A stretch of DNA of 64,000 nucleotides from DASZFV01 sp035549075 (GCA_035549075.1 DASZRT010000103.1:1-64000); one strand, 5' to 3'. Shown: positions 17,592 through 27,784, counted from the first letter of the stretch. The notes: generated by a model from the sequence alone, not told the origin. Translations and numbers: made by a program.

Positions 17592-17652
17592 CGTTAAGCC
17601 CTTCTCCTCGAAACTATTACCCCATTTCCTCGTCGGGGAATAGCCGAAGGGA

Positions 17653-19146
17653 CTAAAAAACCTGTCGTCGCTTCGAGCTCGAGAGGATGCGAAGCTGCTC
17701 GCGGTACTTCGCCACCGTGCGGCGCGCGATCTCGATGTTCTGGTCGCGCAGCAGCTCGACGATCTTCTGGTCGGAGTGCGGGTGCTGCGGGCTCTCCGAG
17801 CCGATGATCTGCTTGATCTTGAGCTTGACCGCCTCGGACGCGAGGTCGTCGCCGTCGGTGCGCGCGATGCCCGAGTTGAAGAAGTACTTCAGCTCGTAGA
17901 TGCCCTGCGGCGTGTGGACGTACTTGTTGGTCGTCACGCGCGAGACCGTCGACTCGTGCATGCCGATGTCCTCGGCGACGTCGCGCAGAATCAGCGGCTT
18001 GAGGTGCGCCGTGCCCTTGTCGAAGAAGTCGCGCTGGAACTTCAGGATCGACTCGGTGACCTTGACGATGGTCCGCTGCCGCTGCTGGATGCTGCGGATG
18101 AGCCACTGCGCCGAGCGCAGCTTCTCTTGGATGTACTCCTTGGCCTTCGAGCCGCCCGAGAGCGCCTGCCGGTAGAAGTCGCTGATCTTGAGCTTCGGCA
18201 GGCCGTCGTCGTTGGCGACGACGAAGTACTTGTCGCCGACCTTGTGGATGTAGACGTCGGGCGTGATGTACGTCGGCTCTTCCGAGGTGTACTGCCGACC
18301 CGGCTTCGGGTCGAAGGTCATGACGACCTTGGCGGCCTCGTAGATCTCGTCGAGCGGCTGGTTCAGGTCCTTGGCGATCGCCTGGTAGTTCTTTTTTTCG
18401 AGGTTCGGCAGGTGCCGCTCGAGGATCCCGATGACGACGTCGTCGTCGGCGCCGATGTGGCGCGCCTGGATCTTGAGGCACTCCTGCAGATCCCGCGCGC
18501 CCACGCCCACGGGGTCGAACTCTTGGACGCGCGCGAGCACGCCCTCGGCGACGGCCAGGGTCACGCCCGCCTCCTCGGCGAGGTCGGCCAGCGGCTCCTC
18601 GAGATAACCGTCGGGCGTGAGGTTGCCGATGATGAGCATCGCGATGCCCTCTTCGCCCGGCTCGAAGTGCGACAGCTTCAGCTGCCATTCGAGGTGATCG
18701 AAGAGCGACGTCCCGCGCGTGAGCGTCGACTCGAGCGACGGCAGGTCGTCGTTGTTCGACTTGTAGGACGGCATCGGCGCCGAGGCCGCCTGGTTCTCGA
18801 GGTAGCCCTCCCAGTCGAAGTCGCCGACGGCCTCTTCGGCGCGGCTGTCGGTCTTGACCTCGGCGGTCTCGACGCGCTCCTGCGAGACTTGCTGCGCCGG
18901 CATCTCGGTCTCGCCCACGCGCTCGGCGTCGCCTTCGGGCGCGTCGACCTGCATGGCCGCGTCGGACGTCTTCGCCTGCTCGGCGCTCGTGTCGACCGAG
19001 TCCTCGAGCACCGGGTTCTCGAGGATCTCGTCGCGGACCATGTCCGCGAGCTCCATGCGAGACAGCTGCAGCAGCTTGATCGCCTGCTGCAGCTGGGGCG
19101 TCATCACCAGCTGCTGCGAGAGCTTGAGGTGCTGTTTTATCTCCAT
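17653..19146 (-). CDS. rpoN: RNA polymerase sigma-54 factor
   Basis: The 497-residue protein carries the Gln/Leu-rich activator-interacting region at the N-terminus (LKLSQQLVMTPQLQQAIKLL), an acidic spacer to about residue 130, the core-binding domain, a helix-turn-helix around residue 400 and the RpoN box ARRTVAKYRE near the end. All regions are intact. It heads the operon that contains hpf, ptsN and the PTS genes. A sigma-54-type element sits 49-65 bases upstream of its ATG, which suggests autoregulation. Confidence 0.97.
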   Translation of the reverse strand: MEIKQHLKLSQQLVMTPQLQQAIKLLQLSRMELADMVRDEILENPVLEDSVDTSAEQAKTSDAAMQVDAPEGDAERVGETEMPAQQVSQERVETAEVKTDSRAEEAVGDFDWEGYLENQAASAPMPSYKSNNDDLPSLESTLTRGTSLFDHLEWQLKLSHFEPGEEGIAMLIIGNLTPDGYLEEPLADLAEEAGVTLAVAEGVLARVQEFDPVGVGARDLQECLKIQARHIGADDDVVIGILERHLPNLEKKNYQAIAKDLNQPLDEIYEAAKVVMTFDPKPGRQYTSEEPTYITPDVYIHKVGDKYFVVANDDGLPKLKISDFYRQALSGGSKAKEYIQEKLRSAQWLIRSIQQRQRTIVKVTESILKFQRDFFDKGTAHLKPLILRDVAEDIGMHESTVSRVTTNKYVHTPQGIYELKYFFNSGIARTDGDDLASEAVKLKIKQIIGSESPQHPHSDQKIVELLRDQNIEIARRTVAKYREQLRILSSSKRRQVF

Positions 19147-19194
19147 GCGCGCGTGGATCCGATGGCGGTCATTCGCGAGGGGTCATCTTGCTTG

Positions 19195-19211
19195 TAGCAG
19201 AAGTGGTGCCA
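19195..19211 (-). promoter_or_regulatory. Candidate sigma-54 (-24/-12) promoter of rpoN
   Basis: On the minus strand TGGCAC, five bases, then CTGCT. The invariant GG and GC are separated by exactly 10 bases, and the -24 box is a full match to TGGCAC. Transcription would start near 19185 and give a leader of about 40 bases to the rpoN ATG. Confidence 0.5.
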
Positions 19212-19237
19212 CGTTAACAAGGCGCAAAACATGGAGG

Positions 19238-19253
19238 TGGTATATGTATTGCA
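19238..19253 (+). promoter_or_regulatory. Second sigma-54-like element, facing pyrG
   Basis: TGGTAT, five bases, TTGCA with the correct 10-base GG-GC spacing on the plus strand. No plus-strand gene follows, so a transcript would cover the hairpin at 19290-19310 and then run antisense into the 3' end of pyrG. Confidence 0.35.
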
Positions 19254-19289
19254 AGAGGCGCTTCTGTGCCCCTTCCGCAACGTACCATT

Positions 19290-19310
19290 CGGAAATCATA
19301 GAGATTTCCG
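19290..19310 (-). terminator. Hairpin between pyrG and rpoN
   Basis: CGGAAAT and ATTTCCG form a 7-bp stem with a 7-base loop, 27 bases after the pyrG stop. There is no T-run. It could end pyrG transcripts or belong to a short plus-strand RNA from the sigma-54-like element at 19238. Confidence 0.3.
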
Positions 19311-19336
19311 CGGCGGGGGGCCTCACCCCTCCCGAT

Positions 19337-21013
<1,677 letters not shown>

Positions 21014-21150
21014 TTCAAGAACCCCTATCCGCGTCTGCGCCGGCTCGGAAGCGAGCCGTCTGTCTTGACGCCGAGAAGAATGTCGTCTTCAACTCGGGAG
21101 AGCATTCTTTCTTTCCGAGTGAACGAAGTCAACGCGAATGAGAGCTGATC

Positions 21151-21519
21151 GTGGCCGGTGAGATCATTCTCATCATCGAAGACGACGTTCACATCGCGCG
21201 ACTCGTGTCTCAGGTGCTGCGCGAGGCGGGCTACGCGCCCGAGCTCGTGCGCGACGTCGGCGCGGCGCGCGCGCTCGCGACGCAGGGGTGGCGGCCCGCG
21301 GCGATGCTGAGCGACCTGTTGATAAGTGGCTCGGCCGGGCCCGAGCGGTTGCAGAGCGAGCTCGAGGCGTTGTTCCCGGGCGTGCCGCTCGCGCTCATGA
21401 CGGGCGTGCCGCCCAAGCGCCGCGCCGCGATGGGCGTCGATCACGGGCGCGTCATCGAGAAGCCGTTCGAGCTCGAGGCGCTCTTGGGCGTCGTGGGTGA
21501 CATGCTGGGGACGCGGTGA
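21151..21519 (+). CDS. Stand-alone response-regulator receiver domain
   Basis: The 122-residue protein is a bare CheY-like receiver. The acidic pocket is in LIIEDDVHI at the start, the phospho-Asp is probably in AMLSDLLISG near residue 53, and the conserved Lys is in VIEKPFEL near residue 102. There is no output domain. No histidine kinase is nearby. The start is GTG, and the stop overlaps the ribF GTG as GTGA, so the receiver is translated with the flavin gene. Confidence 0.8.
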   Translation: MAGEIILIIEDDVHIARLVSQVLREAGYAPELVRDVGAARALATQGWRPAAMLSDLLISGSAGPERLQSELEALFPGVPLALMTGVPPKRRAAMGVDHGRVIEKPFELEALLGVVGDMLGTR

Positions 21520-22466
21520 AAGTCGTCCACGGGCTCGCGGCGGCGACGCCAAACGCACGGGCGCTCGCGCTGGCGATCGGCAACTTCGACGGCGTGCACT
21601 TGGGGCACCAGGAGCTGGCGCGGCAGGCGCGCGCGCGCGCGGCGGCCTTCGGCGGCGAGGCGGGCGTGCTCACGTTCTGGCCGCACCCGGCGCGCGTCTT
21701 CGCGCCCGCGCTCGCGCCGCCGCTCATCGTGACGCTCGAGCGTCGGCTCGAGCTGCTCGCCTCGACCGGCCTCGACATCGCCTTCGTCGAGCCGTTTACG
21801 CGCGAGCTCGCGGCCGTCGAGGCCGAGGCCTTCGTTCGCGAGCTGCTCGTGCGGCGCCTCGGCGCGAAGGAGATCGTCGTCGGCTACGACTTCAGCTTCG
21901 GCCGCGGGCGGCGCGGCAACCCCGAGCTGCTGCGCGCGCTCGGCGCCGAGCTGGGCGTGGGCGTCACGATCGTCAGCCAGATCTCTGCCGACGGCCTGCC
22001 CTGCTCGTCGACGAAGGTGCGCGAGCTCGTGCTCGAGGGGCGCGTCGAGGGCGCGGCGCTCGTGCTCGGGCGGCCGTTCGAGATCACGGGCCCGGTCGTG
22101 CGCGGCGCGCAGCGCGGACGTGGCCTCGGCTTCCCGACGGCCAACGTCGCGCCCGAGGCCGAGCTTCTTCCCAAGCTGGGCATCTATGCGGCGCGCGCGC
22201 ACGTGCTCGACGCCGCGGGCGCCTTAGATTCTACGTATGACGTCGCGCTCAGCGTCGGCAGCAACCCGACCTTCCAGACGGCGGGCGGTAACCCCGTGAC
22301 CGTCGAAGCGCATCTGCTCGACTTCGAGGGCGACCTCTACGGCCGGCGCTTGCGGCTCGAGGTGGTCCACCGCCTGCGCGACGAGCGGCGCTTCGACAGC
22401 GTCGACGCGCTCGTTGAACAGATTCGCGCCGACGTCGCCGACGCGCGCCGGAGGCTGGCGTCGTGA
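21516..22466 (+). CDS. ribF: Bifunctional riboflavin kinase / FAD synthetase
   Basis: The 316-residue enzyme makes FMN and then FAD. The N-terminal adenylyltransferase domain starts with AIGNFDGVHLGHQEL, including the HxGH nucleotide motif. The C-terminal flavokinase domain contains RGLGFPTANV near residue 205. GTG is the start. It overlaps both neighbours by four bases as GTGA, making one translational unit of three genes. Confidence 0.95.
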   Translation: MKVVHGLAAATPNARALALAIGNFDGVHLGHQELARQARARAAAFGGEAGVLTFWPHPARVFAPALAPPLIVTLERRLELLASTGLDIAFVEPFTRELAAVEAEAFVRELLVRRLGAKEIVVGYDFSFGRGRRGNPELLRALGAELGVGVTIVSQISADGLPCSSTKVRELVLEGRVEGAALVLGRPFEITGPVVRGAQRGRGLGFPTANVAPEAELLPKLGIYAARAHVLDAAGALDSTYDVALSVGSNPTFQTAGGNPVTVEAHLLDFEGDLYGRRLRLEVVHRLRDERRFDSVDALVEQIRADVADARRRLAS

Positions 22467-22924
22467 GCGATCCGTTCGAGACCGAGACGATGGCCGAGCT
22501 GTGCGCGAAGCAAGGCCAGATCGGCGAGGCGCTCGCGATCTACAGGCGGCTCGTCGCGGCGGCGACCGACGCGGCGACGCGCGCCCGTCACGGCGAGCGC
22601 CTCGCGGCTCTCGAGATGCGTACGCAGGCGCCGACGCTGACGATGATGCCCGCCGCGGCGCCCGCCGAGCCGACGCTCGCGCTCGAGCGGCGCGGCGACG
22701 CCCTCACCCTCCGCTGGGCGCTGCCCGACGGCACGGCCGCGCCCGCGCTTCAGGTCTTGCTCGTCACGCGCGGCGCCAAGGGCGTCGAGACCGAGACGCG
22801 CACGCTGCGCCTGACCTCGACGCGCGGCGCGACGGTGGTCGACGCGCACGGCGTCGTGACCGTGCGCGCCGCCGTCGGACGTCTCGACGGCGACCGCTTC
22901 ATCCCGCTCGCGCTCACGAGCTAA
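22463..22924 (+). CDS. Small protein with an N-terminal TPR-like hairpin, function unknown
   Basis: The 153-residue protein begins FETETMAELCAKQGQIGEALAIYRRL, one TPR-type helical pair, followed by an Ala/Pro-rich linker and a beta-rich C-terminal half (residues 75-153) without known motif. The GTG start overlaps the ribF stop. It has no signal peptide or membrane segment. Confidence 0.6.
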   Translation: MSDPFETETMAELCAKQGQIGEALAIYRRLVAAATDAATRARHGERLAALEMRTQAPTLTMMPAAAPAEPTLALERRGDALTLRWALPDGTAAPALQVLLVTRGAKGVETETRTLRLTSTRGATVVDAHGVVTVRAAVGRLDGDRFIPLALTS

Positions 22925-22965
22925 AAACGCCTCGCGGCGTCGCTGCGTTCTCGCGATCCCTGTGA

Positions 22966-22971
22966 TATAGG
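22966..22971 (+). promoter_or_regulatory. -10-like hexamer before dapA
   Basis: TATAGG ends 10 bases before the dapA ATG, with no Shine-Dalgarno sequence between. A transcript starting at the usual distance would have a leader of only a few bases. Confidence 0.35.
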
Positions 22972-22981
22972 ACGTGACGTC

Positions 22982-23863
22982 ATGACGACATTTTCAGGCG
23001 TGATCACGGCGCTCGTGACGCCGCTGCGCAACGACAAGGTCGACGAAGAGGCGCTCCGCAGCCTCATCGACGATCAGATCGCGAGCGGCGTCGACGGCCT
23101 CGTGCCCGTCGGGACGACGGGCGAGTCCCCCACGTTGACGGTCGAGGAGCACATCCGCGTCATCGAGATCACCGTGCAGCACGCGAAGAAGCGCGTCCCC
23201 GTCATCGCGGGCACGGGCTCGAACTCGACGCGCGAGACGGTCGAGATGTCGCAGGCGGCGAAGCGCGTCGGCGCCGACGGCCTGCTGCTCGTCACGCCCT
23301 ACTACAACAAGCCGGGCCAGGAGCACCTCTACCGCCACTTCAAGGCGGTCGTCGCGGCCGTGCCTATGCCGACGGTCCTCTACAACGTTCCCGGACGCAC
23401 GGGCTGCGATCTGCTGCCCGAAACGATCGCGCGCCTCGCGGCCGAGGTGCCGGAGATCGTCGCCGTGAAGGAGGCGACGGGGTCGACGCTGCGCGCGTCG
23501 CAGATCCTCGCGCGCACGGGCGATCGCGTCGCCGTGCTCTCGGGCGACGACGCGACGGCCTTCCCGATCTTCGCGCTCGGCGGCAAGGGCGTCATCTCCG
23601 TCGTCAGCAACGTCGCGCCGAAGGAGTTCTCGGCGATGTGGGACGCGGCCGTCGCGGGCGACTGGAAGAAGGCGCGCGAGCTGCACTACAAGTGCCTGCC
23701 GCTGTCGGAGGGTCTGTTCGTCGAGGCGAACCCGGTGCCGGTCAAGGCGGCGCTCGCCATGATGGGGCGCATTGCCGACGAGCTGCGCCCGCCGCTGTAC
23801 CCGCTCGCCGACCAGCACCGCGAGAAGCTCCGCGCGGCGCTCAAAGACCTGAAGCTGGTCTAA
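22982..23863 (+). CDS. dapA: 4-hydroxy-tetrahydrodipicolinate synthase
   Basis: The 293-residue aldolase condenses pyruvate with aspartate semialdehyde, the first step of the lysine/diaminopimelate branch. The phosphate-loop GTTGESPTL is near residue 44, the catalytic Tyr is in VLYNVPGRTG and the Schiff-base Lys is in IVAVKEATGS. It is followed after five bases by dapB, forming the diaminopimelate pair that supplies cell-wall precursors. Confidence 0.96.
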   Translation: MTTFSGVITALVTPLRNDKVDEEALRSLIDDQIASGVDGLVPVGTTGESPTLTVEEHIRVIEITVQHAKKRVPVIAGTGSNSTRETVEMSQAAKRVGADGLLLVTPYYNKPGQEHLYRHFKAVVAAVPMPTVLYNVPGRTGCDLLPETIARLAAEVPEIVAVKEATGSTLRASQILARTGDRVAVLSGDDATAFPIFALGGKGVISVVSNVAPKEFSAMWDAAVAGDWKKARELHYKCLPLSEGLFVEANPVPVKAALAMMGRIADELRPPLYPLADQHREKLRAALKDLKLV

Positions 23864-23868
23864 GGACC

Positions 23869-24666
23869 ATGCGCATCGCCATTCTCGGCGCCGACGGGCG
23901 CATGGGGCGCGCCCTCGTGCGCGCGATCGTCGCCGCGGGCCCCGAGGCCAAGCTCGCTGCGGCGACCGAGCGCGCGGGCAGCCCCGCGCTCGGACAAGAC
24001 GCGGGCACCGTCGCGACCGGGCAGCCGCTCGGCGTCGCCATCACGGCCGGCGTTCCTGCCACGAGCGCCGCCGACGTGTGGATCGACTTCACCGTGCCGG
24101 CCGCGGCGATCCCGTACGCCGAAGCCGCCGTCGCCGCGAACGCCGCGCTCGTCGTCGGCACGACCGGCCTCGGCGACGAGCACCGCGCCGCGCTCGCGGT
24201 CGCGGCCAAGAAGATCCCTGTCGTCTTCTCGGCGAACTACTCGGTGGGCATCAACGTCATGCTCAAGCTGATCGCCGACGCCGCGCAGACGCTGGGCCCC
24301 GCCTACGATCTCGAGATCGTAGAGACCCACCACCGCCTCAAGCGCGACGCGCCTTCGGGCACGGCGCTGCGGCTCGCCGAAGCGCTGACCGAAGCCACGG
24401 GCCGCAACCTCGCCACCGACGCCGTCTACGCGCGCCACGGCGAGGTCGGCGCGCGCACGGCGAAGGAGATCGGCATGCAGACGCTGCGCGGAGGCGACGT
24501 CGTGGGCGACCACACCGTCCACTTCCTCGGCATCGGCGACCGCGTCGAGATCACCCACCGCGCGAGCTCCCGCGACACGTTCGCGCACGGCGCCGTGCGC
24601 GCCGCGCTCTGGCTCGCGGGCCGCCCCGCCGGCCTCTACGACATGCGCTCGGTTCTCGGTCTTTAA
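23869..24666 (+). CDS. dapB: 4-hydroxy-tetrahydrodipicolinate reductase
   Basis: The 265-residue reductase acts directly after DapA. It has the nucleotide-binding GADGRMGRALV at the N-terminus and the family signature HHRLKRDAPSGTA around residue 147. ATG 23869 follows the dapA stop by five bases. Its TAA stop is part of TTAA at 24663-24666, which also ends the convergent lipoprotein gene. Confidence 0.96.
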   Translation: MRIAILGADGRMGRALVRAIVAAGPEAKLAAATERAGSPALGQDAGTVATGQPLGVAITAGVPATSAADVWIDFTVPAAAIPYAEAAVAANAALVVGTTGLGDEHRAALAVAAKKIPVVFSANYSVGINVMLKLIADAAQTLGPAYDLEIVETHHRLKRDAPSGTALRLAEALTEATGRNLATDAVYARHGEVGARTAKEIGMQTLRGGDVVGDHTVHFLGIGDRVEITHRASSRDTFAHGAVRAALWLAGRPAGLYDMRSVLGL

Positions 24667-25613
24667 GGCACGGCCGGTGGCGCGCCCGCCGGCGCCGCGG
24701 GCGGCGCCGCGTACGACGGCGGCGGCGCGCTCGGCGGCGCCGACGACAGCGGCATGGCGACGCCCGCGCTCGCGACGATGCCGTCGACCGGAAGCTGCCA
24801 CACGCCGCTCACCGGGCCCCACCCGACGGAGAGCCGTCCGATCGAGCCCGCGTCGAAGAACACCGTGCCCTCGAGGCGGTAAGGAATTGTGAACGTGGGC
24901 AGGCGGCCCTTCTTGAGCTCGCCCACCGATTGGTTCGCGAGATCGCGCATGATGCGGAGGAGCTGCTCGGGCCCGAAGGCGTAGCGAACCGTCACGTCGA
25001 TCTCGCTCGCGGCCGACAGCGGCGGCAGCGTGAACGTCGGCACCTGACCGTTGGCGACGGCGACGCCCGCCGAGATCAGCAGCGACGGGAGCGACTTGTC
25101 GACGAAGTCGTTCATCGAGCGCACGTCGCGCGACGACGCCTCGCACGAGGTCGGCGCGACGCCGCCCACGCAGCCCGCGACGTCGGGCGGGCATAGGCTG
25201 ATGCACAGCGCGCCCAGCGACTCGTTGCCCGCCGCCGGGAACACCGTGGCCGCCGCGAGCGCGCTCGCGACCGGCACGGGCACCTGGTTCGGGTTCGCGA
25301 CGTGGAAGTGCAGATCGAACGCGACCTGCATCGCCGTCGGGTCGGGCCGCGCACCGAAGAACTGCTGGCACACCAACCCGGACGTCCCGAGTGGCGCGTT
25401 GATGAGGTCGGGACAGTAGTAGGCCGCGTACGTGCGCATCGGCGGCGACTGCACGAGGGTCGCGCCCGTGAACGTCACCCTGGGCGGTGAGATCGGCACG
25501 GGCACCTGCCCCAGCGTCTGCGGAAAATTGAAGCCCGCGCACGACGTCGCCGCGCCCGCGCTCACCGCGAAGGCCAACAGGAAGGTCGCGCGCCCCGCCG
25601 AGATCCTTTTCAT
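24663..25613 (-). CDS. Putative lipoprotein, LEA/beta-sandwich-like, function unknown
   Basis: The 316-residue protein has a basic start, a hydrophobic core and a lipobox AATSC (Cys 25). The long middle is beta-rich, with FDLHFHVANPNQVPVPV near residue 98. That segment resembles the LEA-type or NDR1-like beta-sandwich of envelope lipoproteins, but this is a weak resemblance. The end is Pro/Ala-rich. It overlaps dapB by four bases at the shared TTAA. Confidence 0.6.
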   Translation of the reverse strand: MKRISAGRATFLLAFAVSAGAATSCAGFNFPQTLGQVPVPISPPRVTFTGATLVQSPPMRTYAAYYCPDLINAPLGTSGLVCQQFFGARPDPTAMQVAFDLHFHVANPNQVPVPVASALAAATVFPAAGNESLGALCISLCPPDVAGCVGGVAPTSCEASSRDVRSMNDFVDKSLPSLLISAGVAVANGQVPTFTLPPLSAASEIDVTVRYAFGPEQLLRIMRDLANQSVGELKKGRLPTFTIPYRLEGTVFFDAGSIGRLSVGWGPVSGVWQLPVDGIVASAGVAMPLSSAPPSAPPPSYAAPPAAPAGAPPAVP

Positions 25614-25789
25614 CGCGCGCGAGAATACCCGCTCGTGTGCGCCCGTCGACAGCGCGGTTCATGCACGGCCGTGGCGGGAAGGTAACCGCACAGATCCATG
25701 ACCGATTCACCCCAAGCCTTGCCGGCCCTTAAGGTGCGTGTTAATCGGTTCGAGCCAAAAGCTGTATCGACCCAACGAAGGGAGATCGA

Positions 25790-26179
25790 ATGCGTTCCAA
25801 CAAGACCGTTCTCATGCTGTCTGCTCTACTCGCCCTCGGCGCCGCCGCCGTCGGTTGTGACCCGTCGAAGGCCGAGCTCGAATCGACGAAGGCGACGCTC
25901 ACGAGCGTCACGGCCGAGCGCGACGGCCTCAAGACGCAGCTCGACGCCGCCAACGCGAAGGCGACGGCGCTCCAGGCGCAGGTGACCGACCTGACGACGA
26001 AGCTCGCCGCCGCGACGACGCCGCCCCCGGCCCCCGCCGCCGAGCCGGCCAAGGAAGAGAAGAAGGGCGCGAAGCACGCCGCCAAGCCCTCGACGAAGCC
26101 CGAGCCCACGACGGCCGCCGCGCCCGCGCCGACGACCGGCCCGGCCAAGGAAACCCGCCGTGGCGCGGGCCACTTCTAG
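25790..26179 (+). CDS. Lpp-like coiled-coil lipoprotein
   Basis: The 129-residue protein has a signal sequence with lipobox AAVGC (Cys 23). A heptad-type helix spans residues 27-72, with repeated DLTTKL/ERDGLKTQL spacing, and a Pro/Ala/Lys-rich tail follows. It resembles murein-type lipoproteins in layout, but the terminal Lys of Lpp is absent (the end is AGHF), so cell-wall linkage is not indicated. An AAGGGAG ribosome site precedes the ATG. It is first of three consecutive lipoprotein genes. Confidence 0.65.
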   Translation: MRSNKTVLMLSALLALGAAAVGCDPSKAELESTKATLTSVTAERDGLKTQLDAANAKATALQAQVTDLTTKLAAATTPPPAPAAEPAKEEKKGAKHAAKPSTKPEPTTAAAPAPTTGPAKETRRGAGHF

Positions 26180-26201
26180 GACTCAAAGAGGAGATAAGGC
26201 C

Positions 26202-26813
26202 ATGACCTCTTCGCGCAAGAATTCGCTTTCATTCTGTCTCCTCGCGCTCGCCGGGGCGTTCGCGCTCGCGAGCTGCTCGGGCACGAGCTCGTCTGACGAC
26301 GGCGGCGACGCCGCCACGCCGGCCGACAGCAACACCAACGACGGCCCCACGCTGTACGGCCTCTCGGTCGGCGACAGCTGCTTCGACATCGTCTCGGCCG
26401 CCGCGGGCTCGAACGACGGCTGCGATCTCGGCGTCGCCGACACGGTCGCCAACATGGGCGCGGTCGGGTCGACGAAGCTCGTGCACTACGACATGGCCAC
26501 GGCGACGCTCACCGTCGGCACGGCGGGCTCGCTCGGCGACGGCGTCGTCACGAACAACATGGGCACGCTCCTCCGCGAGGGCGACACGTCGGACTCGCAA
26601 ATGACGACGTGCACGTGGCACCAGAAGGACACGTCGGTGGTGACGCTCACGGCCACGAACCAATTCGACATCTCGGTCACCGAGGTCGAGTCGAACTTCG
26701 CCGCCGCCTGCACCGCGCCCCCGACGGGTGGCATGTGCACGTCGACGTGGACGTGGACGATGAAGAAGAACCCGAACAAGTCGCCGACCTCGAACCCGCC
26801 CTGCAGCCAGTAG
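26202..26813 (+). CDS. Putative lipoprotein, function unknown
   Basis: The 203-residue protein has lipobox ALASC (about Cys 24), a Ser/Asp/Gly linker and a compact C-terminal part with several Cys (including TTCTW and MCTSTW). No domain is recognised. ATG 26202 was chosen over the in-frame ATG at 26160 because AAAGAGGAG lies upstream and the signal peptide starts here. It is 22 bases after the coiled-coil lipoprotein gene and 10 bases before the protease gene. Confidence 0.6.
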   Translation: MTSSRKNSLSFCLLALAGAFALASCSGTSSSDDGGDAATPADSNTNDGPTLYGLSVGDSCFDIVSAAAGSNDGCDLGVADTVANMGAVGSTKLVHYDMATATLTVGTAGSLGDGVVTNNMGTLLREGDTSDSQMTTCTWHQKDTSVVTLTATNQFDISVTEVESNFAAACTAPPTGGMCTSTWTWTMKKNPNKSPTSNPPCSQ

Positions 26814-26823
26814 GCGATACCTC

Positions 26824-27717
26824 GTGAAGAAGACGACCCTTCGGGTCGCGACGCTCGCGCTCGTGCTGGGTGGTGGCTGCGCCACCAGCACGACGCGTTC
26901 GCTCGAGACGACCCTGGCCGAGGCGATGGTGACTCCCGACCAGGAGAACCAGCTGGGCCTGCAGCTCAAGCAAGACCTCGACACGAACCAGCACGCCGTC
27001 TACATGACGGATCCCGAGGTCGTCACCTACGTGCAGACCGTCGCCGGCAAGGTCATCGCGCTCGGCAAGAAGGACCGGCCGGACGTGACGTGGCAGGTGT
27101 TCGTCCTCGACGATCGCAAGACGGTCAACGCCTTCGCGACGCCGGGCGGCTACCTCTACGTGTACCGCGGGCTGCTCGAGATGGCCGACAACGAGGCCGA
27201 GCTGGCCGCCGTCATGGCGCACGAGACCGGTCACGTGGTCGCGCGGCACGCGGCGCGCTCGATGGTCGCGTCGTACGGGCTCGACGCCGTCGCCAAGATG
27301 GCGGGCGGCGAGAACCCGGGCCTGCTCACGCAGCTCACGACGACGATCGCCGGCAAGGGCATCCTGCTGTCGCACTCGCGCGCCGACGAGACCGAGGCCG
27401 ACGAGTACGGCGCGCGCTACGCCGCGGGCGCGGGCTACGACCCGCACGCCTTCGCGTCGTTCTTCCAGCGGCTGCAGGCGCAAGAGGGGTCGAGCCCGAA
27501 GATCATGAACTACCTCTCCGATCACCCGGCCACGGGCGATCGCATCACGCACATCAACGCGTACATCGCCGCGAACAACCTCTCGGGGTCGAACCTCGGC
27601 GAGGCCGACTACGCGAAGATCAAGCGCCGCCTCGCGACGCTGCCCAGCGCGACGCCGGCCCCCGCGGCCGCCAAGCCGTCGGGTCCGCCCGCCGGCGCGC
27701 CGCCCGCCGCGCCGTAG
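26824..27717 (+). CDS. M48-family metalloprotease lipoprotein (BepA/LoiP-like)
   Basis: The 297-residue protein has lipobox LGGGC (about Cys 19) and the zinc motif HETGH in AVMAHETGHVVARHAA near residue 136. The third ligand Glu is in DETEADEYGARY near residue 193. Such proteases act in outer-membrane quality control. The C-terminal Pro/Ala tail replaces the TPR domain of BepA, so LoiP/YcaL-type is closer. The GTG start lies 10 bases after the preceding lipoprotein. Confidence 0.88.
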   Translation: MKKTTLRVATLALVLGGGCATSTTRSLETTLAEAMVTPDQENQLGLQLKQDLDTNQHAVYMTDPEVVTYVQTVAGKVIALGKKDRPDVTWQVFVLDDRKTVNAFATPGGYLYVYRGLLEMADNEAELAAVMAHETGHVVARHAARSMVASYGLDAVAKMAGGENPGLLTQLTTTIAGKGILLSHSRADETEADEYGARYAAGAGYDPHAFASFFQRLQAQEGSSPKIMNYLSDHPATGDRITHINAYIAANNLSGSNLGEADYAKIKRRLATLPSATPAPAAAKPSGPPAGAPPAAP

Positions 27718-27771
27718 GAACCGCCGCCCCCGCACGCGCTCGCCGATTTGTCGGCGGGCGCGGGGGGCCCG

Positions 27772-27777
27772 TAAGAT
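27772..27777 (+). promoter_or_regulatory. -10-like hexamer before murQ
   Basis: TAAGAT ends 7 bases before ATG 27785. It overlaps the alternative ATG at 27776, which is one reason to prefer the later start. Confidence 0.3.
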
Positions 27778-27784
27778 GGGCGCG

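Noticed and set aside
25790..26179. Braun-type lipoprotein (Lpp)
   Set aside because: The coiled coil fits but the terminal Lys for peptidoglycan linkage is absent and the tail is Pro/Ala-rich.
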